In this document: positions 11,834 to 21,482 of the stretch, in pieces | How positions within the stretch are numbered: position 1 is the stretch's first letter | Layout: each line of letters opens with the position of its first letter | Assembly: GCA_903813345.2 (NCBI GenBank) | Contig: CAIIXF020000002.1 | Span: forward strand, 2,520,001 to 2,584,000 | DNA length: 64,000 nucleotides | DNA from: Owenia fusiformis | Taxonomy: Eukaryota > Annelida > Polychaeta > Sabellida > Oweniidae | Direction: 5' to 3' | Program-made: the position numbers and the translations under genes | Notes under the pieces: generated by a model | Databases searched by the model: none | What the model saw: the letters and a program-made list of their open reading frames with translations, nothing else | What the model was told of the DNA's origin: nothing

Positions 11834-11889
11834 AAGAAATTTAAAAACCTTATTAAATATGATTCTCTCAGTAACTTTTGAAAGACAGC

Positions 11890-12648
11890 TTAAAAGTGTA
11901 ATTGGCCTATAATTTGATGGAGTATTTTTGTCACTTTTCTTATGAATGGGAACAATGTTACCAAGTTTCCAGCATTGAGGGAAACAGTTTGTTGCAAAAA
12001 TCTTGTTGATAAGTTTAGATAATGGTTGAGAGAGAGAGCGGGGGCTGCCAGTTTTAGCATTTTATTACTAATTTGGTCTGGTCCAGAGGCCTTATTTACA
12101 TTTAAATTCACCAACGTTTCGAAAACTTCATTGTAATTTGTTGACAGCATGTTGATTGACTCATTTGTACGAAGATGTAAAAAAGCATTATCAACAGGCC
12201 CTTCAAAATGAAAACTTTTAATAAAATGATTCAGGAAAATATTGGCTTTATCTTTGCCTGACCTGACAGTATTACCCAGATCGTCAACAAGAATAGGTAT
12301 TGAACTAGATCGACTGTTTGAAAATAATTTAGATGTGATGTTCCAGTAAGATTTTGAACCAAAATGTTGTGTTTCCATTTTACTAATTATCCGCTTTTCA
12401 TGTTCGAGTTTCGCTTGAGTAATGGCATTATCTACAATTGTGCACTGGGCAAGATATCTATCAAATTGTTCAGGTTTGTTAGAATGGCGAAATGCATAGT
12501 GACATTTGTTCCTTTTGTTGATTAATGTTCTGATTTTGTCAGTAAACCATGGCTTGTCATTTGATTTTACTCTTATTTGTTTATTTGGAATGCAAGAACA
12601 AAAAATATCGAATAATGAACTGGTGAACTCTTTCCCAATGTTGTTCAA
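11890..12648 (-). pseudogene. LINE-b linker and RT fingers
   Basis: Fragment between endonuclease and RT palm. It contains KPWFTDKIRTLINKRNKC and the RT-0 block NVNKASGPDQISNKMLK, both common in LINE ORF2 proteins. Its end loses frame near 12010, just before the sequence continues as the RT ORF below 11833. Confidence 0.8.
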
Positions 12649-13188
12649 GTCATTTGAGTCTTCAATTATATTACAAAGTCGCGAGTGACGAATTGAGTTA
12701 TTCAGAGTGGAAATATTAACATTGTCGTATTTCCATACCCTACGTAGAAAAGATGGATTTTTTGTAATCCCAATAAGGATTCACATTTACGAGGGGCATT
12801 TGAAAAGTTCCTTTCTTTTTGCTCTAAAAATATGAGGAATGATCAGAACAAGACAAAACTTTTAGAATGTATAGTTCGACTATTTATGATTAAGCTGTGA
12901 GAATTATAGCGTGTAATATATTATAGCCACAGTTAAACATCCGTTTGAAATATACTTGTCTCGATACCGCGGAGCAGTTTGAATATGGATACTTTTAAGT
13001 CACAATCAATGTATCCAACCATAATGTGCAGTCCATGGACCTATCTTATCTTTGCCACAACATTAAGCCAGTGGGCCTAAGCCAGGGCTCTATATCTCCT
13101 TCGAAGTATTCTCCCCCAAATATAATTCACTTTCTAAACCTCCGTATCCAATCCATATAGGCATTTTCCTGTGCAATTATTGCCTTCA

Positions 13189-13983
13189 CTAAAATAATCC
13201 ATAATTAAAATATTTGCCACTTATTTTCAGCTTTATCCAAACGTTTCCAAGAATGTCATTCATAAGATCATGAATTATTTCAGATTCAATTGAGTTATGA
13301 ACATAAATAATTAATCCACGGTTTTTATTAGTATAATAGAGGATTTGAAAATCATTGAAAATCAAGGAGTTTTCCACATCATTTTTTGTGAGATTTCCCA
13401 CTTCGCAGAGACCAATTACTTTTATGTCATGTTGCTTAACCCTAAATTTAAGGGCTTCAAATCTTGATAAGTAATTTGCTTTAAGACTATTTATGTTAGA
13501 AAATAGGATAGGTAACTCATTTATAGTGTTTTCAATATGCGGTCCGGGATTTGATTCAATATCCCCGCTGAGTTTCAGTATCAATGTGCAATCAACTAGG
13601 TACATCAAAAGTGGTGAACCTGGAAAAATAGTCATAATACAGAGTATTCTGTGGAATCTCACACTGAAAAGAATATACGATTTAGTGCAAGATGACCAAG
13701 CAATAGCATAAATACAGTATACAAGAAATGGGCCAATAACTGAATGATATAATACACATAGGAGCATAATTTGAAGTTTCCAGAAACGTTCTGCTTGGAT
13801 GTTAATTTTCAGTAAAGTGAGAATCAGAATGAAAAAATATATCATAAGAAAGATGAAACCATCATATTTCAGTGCTCTGATGTTTGATTTCCACTCGTCA
13901 GGTTTGCTATCATTTCTTAAATACACTTTATATACATTGAATAAGCCAATGATAGCCCTCCATGTGACTTGTTCACTTGGCAT
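13189..13983 (-). pseudogene. LINE-b N-terminus with 2A-like motif and endonuclease start
   Basis: This is a 264-residue frame. Residues 1-140 are strongly hydrophobic, with about three possible membrane segments (around 41-60, 70-96 and 112-139). Residues 141-148 read DIESNPGP, an exact match to the DxExNPGP core at which 2A peptides make ribosomes skip a bond (nucleotides 13540-13563). The apurinic endonuclease domain follows at once (LPILFSNINSLKANY and IGLCEVGNLT). 2A-like motifs at this position are known from non-LTR retrotransposons of sea urchins, molluscs and other invertebrates. The endonuclease is cut off after about 115 residues, so the element is dead, although the 2A core is intact. 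Confidence 0.75.
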
Positions 13984-14080
13984 TAACCCTCACCTTTCCT
14001 CAGTGATCTCCAAAGGCAATCAACTAGACCCAACCAAACAATAAAAGGAATAGCACACATTTTAAGAGCAGGAGCTGGGC

Positions 14081-14460
14081 AAAGTTAAAACCAGAAAAAT
14101 GTGACATTTCAATTGAAACAATTTTAAAAAATGCAAAGAACAAGTACAGTATTTAATACATGAAGCACATGCTTATAAGCATCAAGTAGCTTTGATATAT
14201 AATTATTTACAACTGAATTCATAACTCTAAATGGAACTCAACAGTAAAAGGAAAACAGCTTGTTATCAGGTTTGTCAATCAAAACTGTAACTGTGTCAGG
14301 TAATATGAATGTGTGGCACTGAATACACCAGGCGACCTTAAATTAATCAGCAAACTATATATACTATCTATTTAATGTTCGTTATGCTTCTTAGTCAAAC
14401 AGAAAAGTGAGCGTTACCACTGGTGATTCGCTCGATTACGCTGGTTACCACATGGTCTCA
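14081..14460. other. Gene-free spacer
   Basis: A+T-rich sequence without a supportable ORF or a repeat I can name. It lies between the 5' end of LINE-b and the foldback at 14461. Confidence 0.4.
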
Positions 14461-14886
14461 AAATGTCGGAACGTCGAAGGTACGATTTTTCTTTTTTTCC
14501 TTATTTCACGAGTCGTAGGCAGAATCCCCACGACATCTTTTCTCACAAACGTGTATCAGTATCATATGTTTTAGAAAATGTACATGATTGCGAAAAAATA
14601 GCTCAGAAGATAACAGAATCGTCTATATAATTCCTCACTTAAGTTACATAAACGTAGGGGTTAAAAGTGCAGATCTTAACTGTTTTTCGAAATACCGTTT
14701 ATGTAACTTAAGTGAGGAATTAAATCGACGATTCCGATGTCTTCTGAACTATTTGTTCGAATTTGCAAATGTGTACATTTTCTTAAACATATGATACTGA
14801 TACACGTGTGTGATAAAAATGGCGTGGGAATTCTGCCTACAACGTGTGAAAAAAGAAAAATCGTACCTTCGACGTTCCGACATTTT
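14461..14886. repeat. Foldback element, arms about 190 bp
   Basis: The left arm begins AAATGTCGGAACGTCGAAGG and the right arm ends CCTTCGACGTTCCGACATTT. The inner arms meet around AATTCCTCACTTAAGTTACA and its complement at about 14630 and 14720. The arms are near-identical with small differences. Small ORFs inside (14588-14794, 14749-14943) are by-products of the palindrome. Confidence 0.85.
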
Positions 14887-15082
14887 GTTACCGAAACGGT
14901 TTGATTTTGTGAATCTATACAAACTTAAAACGTTGATTTTCAAAAGAGTAATATGACGAATCGACGATGATTAATGGCATAAAGGGGAACAATCATTGCT
15001 CCTTCAATAAAACATCAAATTCGCAAAGCCTTTCTTATTCATTTATTTTGAATATTGTTGCATATTACACTCTCAATAAGAA

Positions 15083-16381
15083 GTTGATGCAATGAACAGC
15101 GAGGACCAAGGCCGTGATGATATTATTGTAGATACTCAAGAAGGAATTGGTGGAGTGAACAGCAAGAGTCAAAGCCGAGCTGATATTATAGTAGATACTC
15201 AAGAAGAAGTCGATGAAATGAACAGCGAGAGTCAGAAACGTGGTTATATTATAGGAGATACTCAAGAAGAAATCGATGAAATGAACAGCGAGAGTCAAAG
15301 CCGTGATGATATTATGGTAGATACTCAAGAAGAAGTCGATGAAATGAACAGCAAGAGTCAGAGACGTGATGATATTATTGTAGATACTCAAGAAGAAATC
15401 GATGAAATGAACAGCGAGAGTCAGAGACGTGGTGATATTATAGTAGATACTCAAGAAGAAGTCGGTGGAGTGAAAAGCAAGAGTCAAAGCCGAGCTGATA
15501 TTATAGTAGATACTCAAGAAGAAGTCGGTGAAATGAACAGCGAGAGTCAGAGACGTGATGATATTATGGTGGATACTCAAGAAGAAGTCGGTGGAGTGAA
15601 AAGCGAGAGTCAGAGACGTGGTTATATTATAGAAGATACTCAAGAAGAAATCGATGAAATGAACAGCGAGAGTCAAAGCCGAGCTGATATTATAGTAGAT
15701 ACTCAAGAAGAAGTCGGTGAAATGAACAGCGAGAGTCAGAGACGTGATGATATTATGGTGGATACTCAAGAAGAAGTCGATGAAATGAACAGCGAGGACC
15801 AAGGCCGTGATGATATTATTGTAGATACTCAAGAAGGAATTGGTGGAGTGAACAGTAAGACTCAAAGCCGAGCTGATATTATAGTAGATACTCAAGAAGA
15901 AGTCGATGAAATGAACAGCGAGAGTCAGAGACGTGGTTATATTATAGAAGATACTCAAGAAGAAATCGATGAAATGAACAGCGAGAGTCAAAGCCGAGCT
16001 GATATTATGGTGGATACTCAAGAAGAGGTCGGTGGAGTGAACAGCAAGAGTCAGAGACGTGATGATATTATAGTAGATACTCAAGAAGAAGTCGGTGAAA
16101 TGAACAGCGAGAGTCAAATCCGTGATGGTTTTATGGTGGATAACAAAAAAGAGGTCGGCGGAGTGAACAGCAAGAGTCAACGCCGTGATGATATTATGGT
16201 GGATACTGAAGTAAAAGTCGATGAAATGAACAGCGAGAGTCAAAGCCGAGTTGATATTTCACCTGTTAAAGTGGATACTCAGGTTGATAGATCTGGCACA
16301 ACACTAGCAGAAAATCTAAAGTGGCCCATTACGTTACTGATATTTCTTGCTGCTTTTGGTTCGGTAAATATAGTTTATTGA
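15083..16381 (+). CDS. Acidic 21-residue repeat protein with C-terminal membrane segment (hypothetical)
   Basis: From ATG 15092 the frame encodes 429 residues. Eighteen full units and one partial of a 21-residue repeat (63 bp), with consensus MNSESQSRDDIIVDTQEEVDE-like variants, are followed by a short tail. The tail ends in a hydrophobic stretch, WPITLLIFLAAFGSVNIVY, two residues short of which the polar part stops. That would make a C-terminally anchored protein with a charged extension. The repeat frame runs upstream of the ATG as E-V-D-A. A stop lies just before it at 15080-15082, next to a possible acceptor (AATAAG/AA, 15082/15083), so the first exon may be elsewhere. I recognise no family. 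The opposite strand is also open for 392 codons, a side effect of the 63-bp periodicity. Confidence 0.5.
   Translation, partial: VDAMNSEDQGRDDIIVDTQEGIGGVNSKSQSRADIIVDTQEEVDEMNSESQKRGYIIGDTQEEIDEMNSESQSRDDIMVDTQEEVDEMNSKSQRRDDIIVDTQEEIDEMNSESQRRGDIIVDTQEEVGGVKSKSQSRADIIVDTQEEVGEMNSESQRRDDIMVDTQEEVGGVKSESQRRGYIIEDTQEEIDEMNSESQSRADIIVDTQEEVGEMNSESQRRDDIMVDTQEEVDEMNSEDQGRDDIIVDTQEGIGGVNSKTQSRADIIVDTQEEVDEMNSESQRRGYIIEDTQEEIDEMNSESQSRADIMVDTQEEVGGVNSKSQRRDDIIVDTQEEVGEMNSESQIRDGFMVDNKKEVGGVNSKSQRRDDIMVDTEVKVDEMNSESQSRVDISPVKVDTQVDRSGTTLAENLKWPITLLIFLAAFGSVNIVY
15092..16251. repeat. 63-bp tandem repeat, about 18.5 units
   Basis: All unit lengths are exact multiples of three, with no indels, so the frame is kept throughout. 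Units 1-3 closely resemble units 12-14 (starts 15092 and 15785, 693 bp apart), showing that blocks of units were copied together. Divergence is highest in the last three units (16105-16251), at the array edge. Confidence 0.95.
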
Positions 16382-16840
16382 AGTATTTTTTTCAAATTGA
16401 CTTCGTAATTTTTTTGATGCGTTCATTTGTGTACCTCGAGGTTCGGAGGTTGATTTCGTGGATGTTCAGCTTTAGATCATAAAACATTGTCATATCAGAC
16501 TTTTAAAAAATTAGTTTATTCGTTTATTATGTTAATAGGGAGTTTAAGCTGGCATATAAAATCGAAACGCCAACCTATACGTATGACCAATCGCTCACAC
16601 AAATGCATCGCTTAAATATTTTCCGTTTACCTTTAGGCTATGAAAAACATTGCAAGCTCATCTCCCTTTTATTTAGAATTTTTGACTTCCCTGAACCACT
16701 TTCTGAGCTAACACATGATGTTATTTCTATCCGATATTTTTTAACCAATCGTACAATTCTTTTCAACATAAACTAAATTAGCATGCATGCTATCTATTAG
16801 TGTGAATTATTACTTATTGATAACAATGTATTACAACTAA

Positions 16841-17419
16841 CCCCCCTATCACACCAAACTAGTTCTTACCCGTTCTTGTCAGTCCTACGAAAACGTCGTA
16901 AAACGGGCTCAATCTGGCTGTGGTCGGGAAATATGTCTAAAATAATTAGCTACTTCGTTCATAAATAGTCTTCAATACGTCCATCTCATTCGCAGTTCGT
17001 TCAATCGCATCACGTCGGTGTGCAACGTCGTATAACGCGTCCCTTAGTCTAGAAGGTCATCATGACCTGATTACAGAACGGTATAGTCGCCATCGAATTT
17101 TGAATCAATTCAAAATTCTCAATCACATTCCCCGTCCGGGAAAGTCCATGAATTTTGTAAACAGACCGTAGAACGTTGTAGGTACGTTCATTCAGTTCGC
17201 ACACAGTTTAAAACCGATTCGGCAACGTTTTGACGATCACCAGAAAATTTTGAGCATGCTCTAAGTTTTGGAGGACCTACTCGTTCGAGTAGTTTCATGA
17301 AGTTTGTAAACAGATCCTAAACGGTTCTTAGTGGGTTCTTTGTACGTCAAATCCGTTAGTGCACGGTTTAAGCCCGTTTTCGAGAACATAGTGAGAACTA
17401 GTTTGGTGTGATAGTAGGG
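16841..17419. mobile_element. PIF/Harbinger-like MITE, 579 bp, opposite orientation
   Basis: Complete element flanked by TAA on both sides (16838-16840, 17420-17422). The ends read CCCCCCTATCACACCAAACT and GTTTGGTGTGATAGTAGGG. The internal sequence is the reverse complement of the element at 6799-7343. It shares the palindromic core with ATTTTGAATC/GATTCAAAAT and CATGACCTGATTACAGAACG. Confidence 0.75.
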
Positions 17420-17528
17420 TAAAAGATTATTTGAAATGAGTTCACAATTTTTAACTTTTTGAAATTGAAATAAAAGTTTCATATATCACATTTTGATAAC
17501 ATTGGGTAATACTGCAACATTATCCTAC

Positions 17529-17751
17529 ATAGGCGTAGCCAGGGGCGGGGTGCCGCCCTCATATCAATAAAAATAAAACCATGAGAAAGAAGAAGAAAAG
17601 AGCTTGAAAATGATCAATTCTTGTAAAATTCAAATAAATATTATTTTTGGCTTGTTTATGCCACAATCGCACCCCTACGGCTGAAAACCGAAATATTTTT
17701 GGTGATCGCACCCCCCCCCCACTGACTGAAAGCTGGCTACGCCCCTGTCCT
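17529..17751. mobile_element. Short MITE with GGCGTAGCCAGG ends
   Basis: Begins AGGCGTAGCCAGGGGCGGGG and ends GGCTACGCCCCTGTCCT, giving imperfect terminal inverted repeats around an A+T-rich core with a poly-C run. It overlaps the left edge of duplication copy B. Copy A keeps only its right part (to about 597). Ends of this style occur in several hAT-like families, but I could not confirm a target duplication. Confidence 0.5.
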
Positions 17752-17914
17752 ATGTGGTTTAATCTTTACCTAGGGCTTTTAAATTATTTCTATTTTAAAA
17801 CTTACTAATGAAACAAAGGGTGCGTCCAGTATGTCAAAACTAAAATGCAACAAATAGAAGGAATTACATTTGTTTTACATCATTTGATATTCCTACGTAC
17901 CCTCTGCTATGGGA

Positions 17915-18157
17915 TCATTTGAGCTTCTCCCCCCCCCCTCTATCTGGTCAACATAAGTCTATTGACGCTAGAGTCAAAAATTAAAAAGGCAAAAAACATC
18001 GAATTACAAACTCATTTAGGACAGAGGTATTCCATCATTTGAGCTTCTCCCCCCCCCCCTCTCTGGTCAACATAAGTCTATTGACGCTAGAGTCAAAAAT
18101 TAAAAAGGCAAAAAATCATCGAATTACAAACTCATTTAGGACAGAGGTATTCCATCG
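17915..18157. repeat. 120-bp tandem duplication in copy B
   Basis: The stretch from CATTTGAGCTTCTCCCCC to GACAGAGGTATTCCATC occurs twice with a 120-bp offset (GAGCTTCTCC at 17921 and 18041). Copy A has it once, at about 755-870. Each unit carries a poly-C run. Confidence 0.8.
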
Positions 18158-18781
18158 GCAACATATTGCACTTTTTTATTGCTAAGCAAAACTGCATATT
18201 TCGAATTCTTTGAGATAGACTTTAGTATTGAAGTATGTGAGTTGGATACTTTATTAATTATTATTGAAAAATGTTAACATTTTCATGAAACATTTCCCCG
18301 GATATTGTTGTGACATGTTACTATGGCAACCGTTACTCTACATGTGCTTCGTTTTTTAAACTTTACTGTTTTAACTGCAATTTATTTATTTATTTAGAAA
18401 AAATGTATATACAATATTAATACATGACTAATACTGACACCAAATGGCATATAAAAGTATAATGTCAAGTATCAAAAAAAGTATCACTAGCAAATATAAA
18501 AAAAAATATATATATATATAGTCTAACTAGTTAACAAGGGTATATAGGTATATGAGTTTCATATATACAAGTATTTACATGATATGACATAGTACAATGC
18601 ATACACTAAGCATGTATGTACGTTGTGTTTAAATGATTTGCCATGACTATTGTAATATACAATGCGTGGATAGTAAATAAAAATGTTTAATAAGACAGAT
18701 TTTTTATAAGTAGCTTGACAAGAGGTCAGATTTGTAGGCCTTTTTAAAGGAGATTATAGATTTTGACATTTTTGTGGAATG

Positions 18782-18985
18782 TTAAAGAGAATTCCATAGT
18801 GAAGGCCCATTTCGTTTTATGAAATTTTTTTTCGCATGTTCAATATTTTTTTTATTTTTTTTTTCATGTTCAGTATGGAAGTTGTCACATTGGCGGGTAT
18901 TATAACTATGTGTATCGCAGTTTATTTGGAAATTTGTATCGAGTAGAGAATTTAGTATTTGGTCACCATCTTTTACTTGGTACAT
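18782..18985 (-). pseudogene. LINE-a C-terminus (copy B)
   Basis: The encoded HSYNTRQ and FIKRNGPSLWNSL blocks are typical of the very end of CR1/L2-like ORF2 proteins. Copy A has lost part of this region. The element's 3' UTR continues to about 18380. The mariner-like MITE at 19011 separates this piece from the rest of the reverse transcriptase. Confidence 0.7.
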
Positions 18986-19010
18986 GAAATTGCTGTATTC
19001 AGCTTATCTA

Positions 19011-20036
19011 CGAGGGTATATCATAAAGTTCTCATAATATCTCTCTAATTTTTTTATTTTTCAACATATTCTCATGAAATTTTCATAGAATCTGCAGTAT
19101 AGAATACTGTATTGATCTATCAAGAAATATTTGGTATAACAGAAATAGTAGATAAGCAATGGTTGCCATAGTAACCGGAAATCAAGGCACCCGGGGCAAA
19201 TAAAATTAATTGAGATATAATGAGCTTTATTAACCTTGTTTACATACATAATAAACTCTCATAAATTATCAAACACATTAAAATGTTATCTTGAATATGT
19301 TGTTAAATGCTTTTACTATAAAATAAATTGATCATGTGAATTGTGTGATGTCATAGGGGATGCTTACATGCTTCATTAGATGTGATACCAGACTCTGAGA
19401 ATCAAAGCTTAATGATCAGAAATAACTGAGTTAGATAATGCATAGACGCAGGGATCATCAGAAAAATAATATTCATACTGATAAAAAGTTTAGTTTAGTT
19501 CGAAAAATCCTTTGCTCATACTAAAGATAATCTAAAACAAATGTGGTGCAAAGATATCAACAAAATTACACCCTATGTGTGGTCTATTATTTATTTAAGA
19601 TGAACTAAAGTGGAAAATCGACTTTCCTTGGAATATTTGACAAGACAGTTGTAGTGTCTAACATCACTTCTAATAAAGCATTATGATCATCCATTATGAG
19701 ATCACAAAATTCACATGACCATTATAATAGTTCAAAACTATCAAGAATACATGGTGCTTAACAATTTGATGTGTTTCATAGTTTATTTGATAACTTATTA
19801 TGCATTTAAACATGGTTAGTTGGGGCTATTCTTGCACAATTTTTTATTTGCCCCGGGTGCCTTGATTTCCGGTTACTATGGCAACCATTTCTTAAATAAT
19901 ATTTCTGTTATACCAAATATGTTTTGATAGATTAATGCAGCATTGTATATTACACATTCTGTGAAAAATTCATCAGAATATATTGAAAAATAAAAAAATT
20001 AGAGAGATATTATGAGAACTTTATGATATACCCTCG
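19011..20036. mobile_element. Tc1/mariner-like MITE, 1026 bp, with long inverted repeats
   Basis: The ends CGAGGGTATATCATAAAGTT and AACTTTATGATATACCCTCG are flanked by TA on both sides (19009-19010, 20037-20038). The inverted repeats extend about 200 bp inward, including GGTTGCCATAGTAACCGG and its complement. Copy A has the undisturbed site (CAGCTTATTTATATCATAT, near 1520) with a single TA. That proves the TA duplication and shows that insertion followed the segmental duplication. No transposase ORF is left. Confidence 0.9.
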
Positions 20037-20039
20037 TAT

Positions 20040-20693
20040 ATCATATATATTCAGAAGATTAAGTTCTTTGAATAATTGAGCTGTATGATCAACGTATTTT
20101 TTTCCAAAAACAATGCGAACAAATCGTTTTTGAATCATGTAAATTTTATCAAGATAAGATTTGTAGTTGTTATCCCAAATAATATTGCAGTAATTGAGTT
20201 GAGAGTGAATAAGAGAGTAGTATATACTATAAGCAAAGCACTTTTTGTTAAAAAAATATGGACTCCATACAAGACCCCAATGCATCTTTTTTTCTTAGTT
20301 TTTGATATGCTCTTTGAAAGTTAAATTGGCATCAATAGCTATTCCTAAGAAAGATATAGTGATGTCTTGCTTGAGTTTGATGTCATTTATTTTGAGAAAG
20401 TGATTGTTAGAAGTTTTACCTGGTCCAAAGAGAATCCATTTAGTTTTGTCAATGTTTAAAGAAAGTTTATTGGCATTGATCCAGTCACTGAGCTTTGAAA
20501 GTTCTTCATTTGCGGTGACAAATAGAGTGGGTAAATCTTTGTGAGAGGCCAAGAGATTGGTATCATCAGCAAATAGGATGAATTCAAAGAAATCAGATTT
20601 GTAGATGTCATTTATGTAAAGAAGAAATAAAATAGGACCAAGCACTGAACCTTGAGGGACACCATGAGATAATGAGGTTTGTTTCGATTTACA
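20040..20693 (-). pseudogene. LINE-a reverse transcriptase, C-terminal half (copy B)
   Basis: Two frames (20645-20295 and 20285-20010) carry LFADDTNLLAS and thumb sequences, then YYSLIHSQLNYCNIIW and RFVRIVFGKKY, the usual LINE post-RT region. One frame change lies near 20290. At 20694 the coding sequence is interrupted by the insertion of LINE-c and resumes at 23836. Confidence 0.8.
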
Positions 20694-21054
20694 GCCATTA
20701 GAAATAACAGTCTGATGATGTTGAGTTAAGTTTTAGTTTAGTTTAATAATAGTTTATTTCTGTGTCACAGGTTTACTAAAATATTACAAGTAAAATACAT
20801 GTATTAAAAAACCCAACAGCCGACATCGGCTTACGAGACTCCATATAAATATACAAAAATAGTCAATAGAAAAATATAGCATCGGTATGTCGAATAATAT
20901 CACAGAGGATGTAGATTAAGTTTGCAGAGTGTGAACAATTCACAGACAAAATGACTAGAGTTAAATAACATACAATATAAACATGTGATTTCAAAATGCA
21001 ATAAATGAGAATACAGTAATTATGACTGGTTGATAATATTGCACATATTTAATA

Positions 21055-21408
21055 TCACAAACGTTCCAGGTTAAATAAACGTTTTGAGAACATTTTGTAA
21101 AGAGTAGCAGCAAGGCAGCTTTGAATGTTCTTTGCATGTAGTAATGGGATCATAATTAAGGTTGGATTGGCACTTGAAGTATTTAAATAAGGTACTTTAA
21201 CTTTGGCTTCCTGATACAACATGTCTCTTAATTCTGTATAATGTGAACATTTAACAAGAAAATGTAATTCATCTTCAACTTCATTTGAGTCACACAGTTT
21301 ACACTTCCTTTCCAATAAAGGTGTGTTATTATACCTTTGTGTCTCAACATTAAGTTGAAGGGACCCAGTTCTAAAGCTAGCTAGAATTTTCCTTTGATGT
21401 CTTGGCAT
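21055..21408 (-). pseudogene. LINE-c ORF2 C-terminal zinc-cluster domain
   Basis: Contains CKLCDSNEVEDELHFLVKC, a Cys/His cluster frequent at the end of LINE ORF2. It belongs to the same protein as the RT piece above 21483 but is separated from it by a frame break between 21408 and 21483. Confidence 0.75.
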
Positions 21409-21482
21409 GTAAATGTTATTATAATGTTCAGTTACTACTCCGTACTTGAACTGTCTATATGTCCTCAGTTTATTACCATTGA

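Larger units (their letters stand above)
10067..14080 (-). mobile_element. LINE-b, non-LTR retrotransposon (CR1/L2-like), decayed
   Basis: One element on the minus strand. Its 3' end is an A-rich tail with AATAAATAAATAAAT-like repeats (plus strand 10067-10112), and its 5' end is near 14080. Three ORF pieces in order are a hydrophobic N-terminus with endonuclease start (13983-13189), the linker to RT fingers (12648-11890), and the RT palm to C-terminus (11833-10217). About half of the endonuclease is missing. Instead, 12780-13188 holds unrelated DNA that begins with a Tc1/mariner-like end (TACGAGGGGCATTTGAAAAG). No target duplication could be recognised. Confidence 0.85.

Noticed and set aside
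10057-14066. CACATTTT at both ends of LINE-b as its target duplication
   Set aside because: The sequence beyond 14066 does not continue the CCDC134 intron as it should, so the short match is probably chance.
15065-16243. 392-codon frame on the minus strand opposite the 63-bp array
   Set aside because: The repeat length is divisible by three, so an open frame on one strand easily repeats on the other. It lacks the distinct tail and membrane segment that end the plus-strand frame.
15092-16251. Regular repeats considered as a CRISPR array
   Set aside because: The units are contiguous 63-bp coding repeats with no unique spacers, in a eukaryotic setting.
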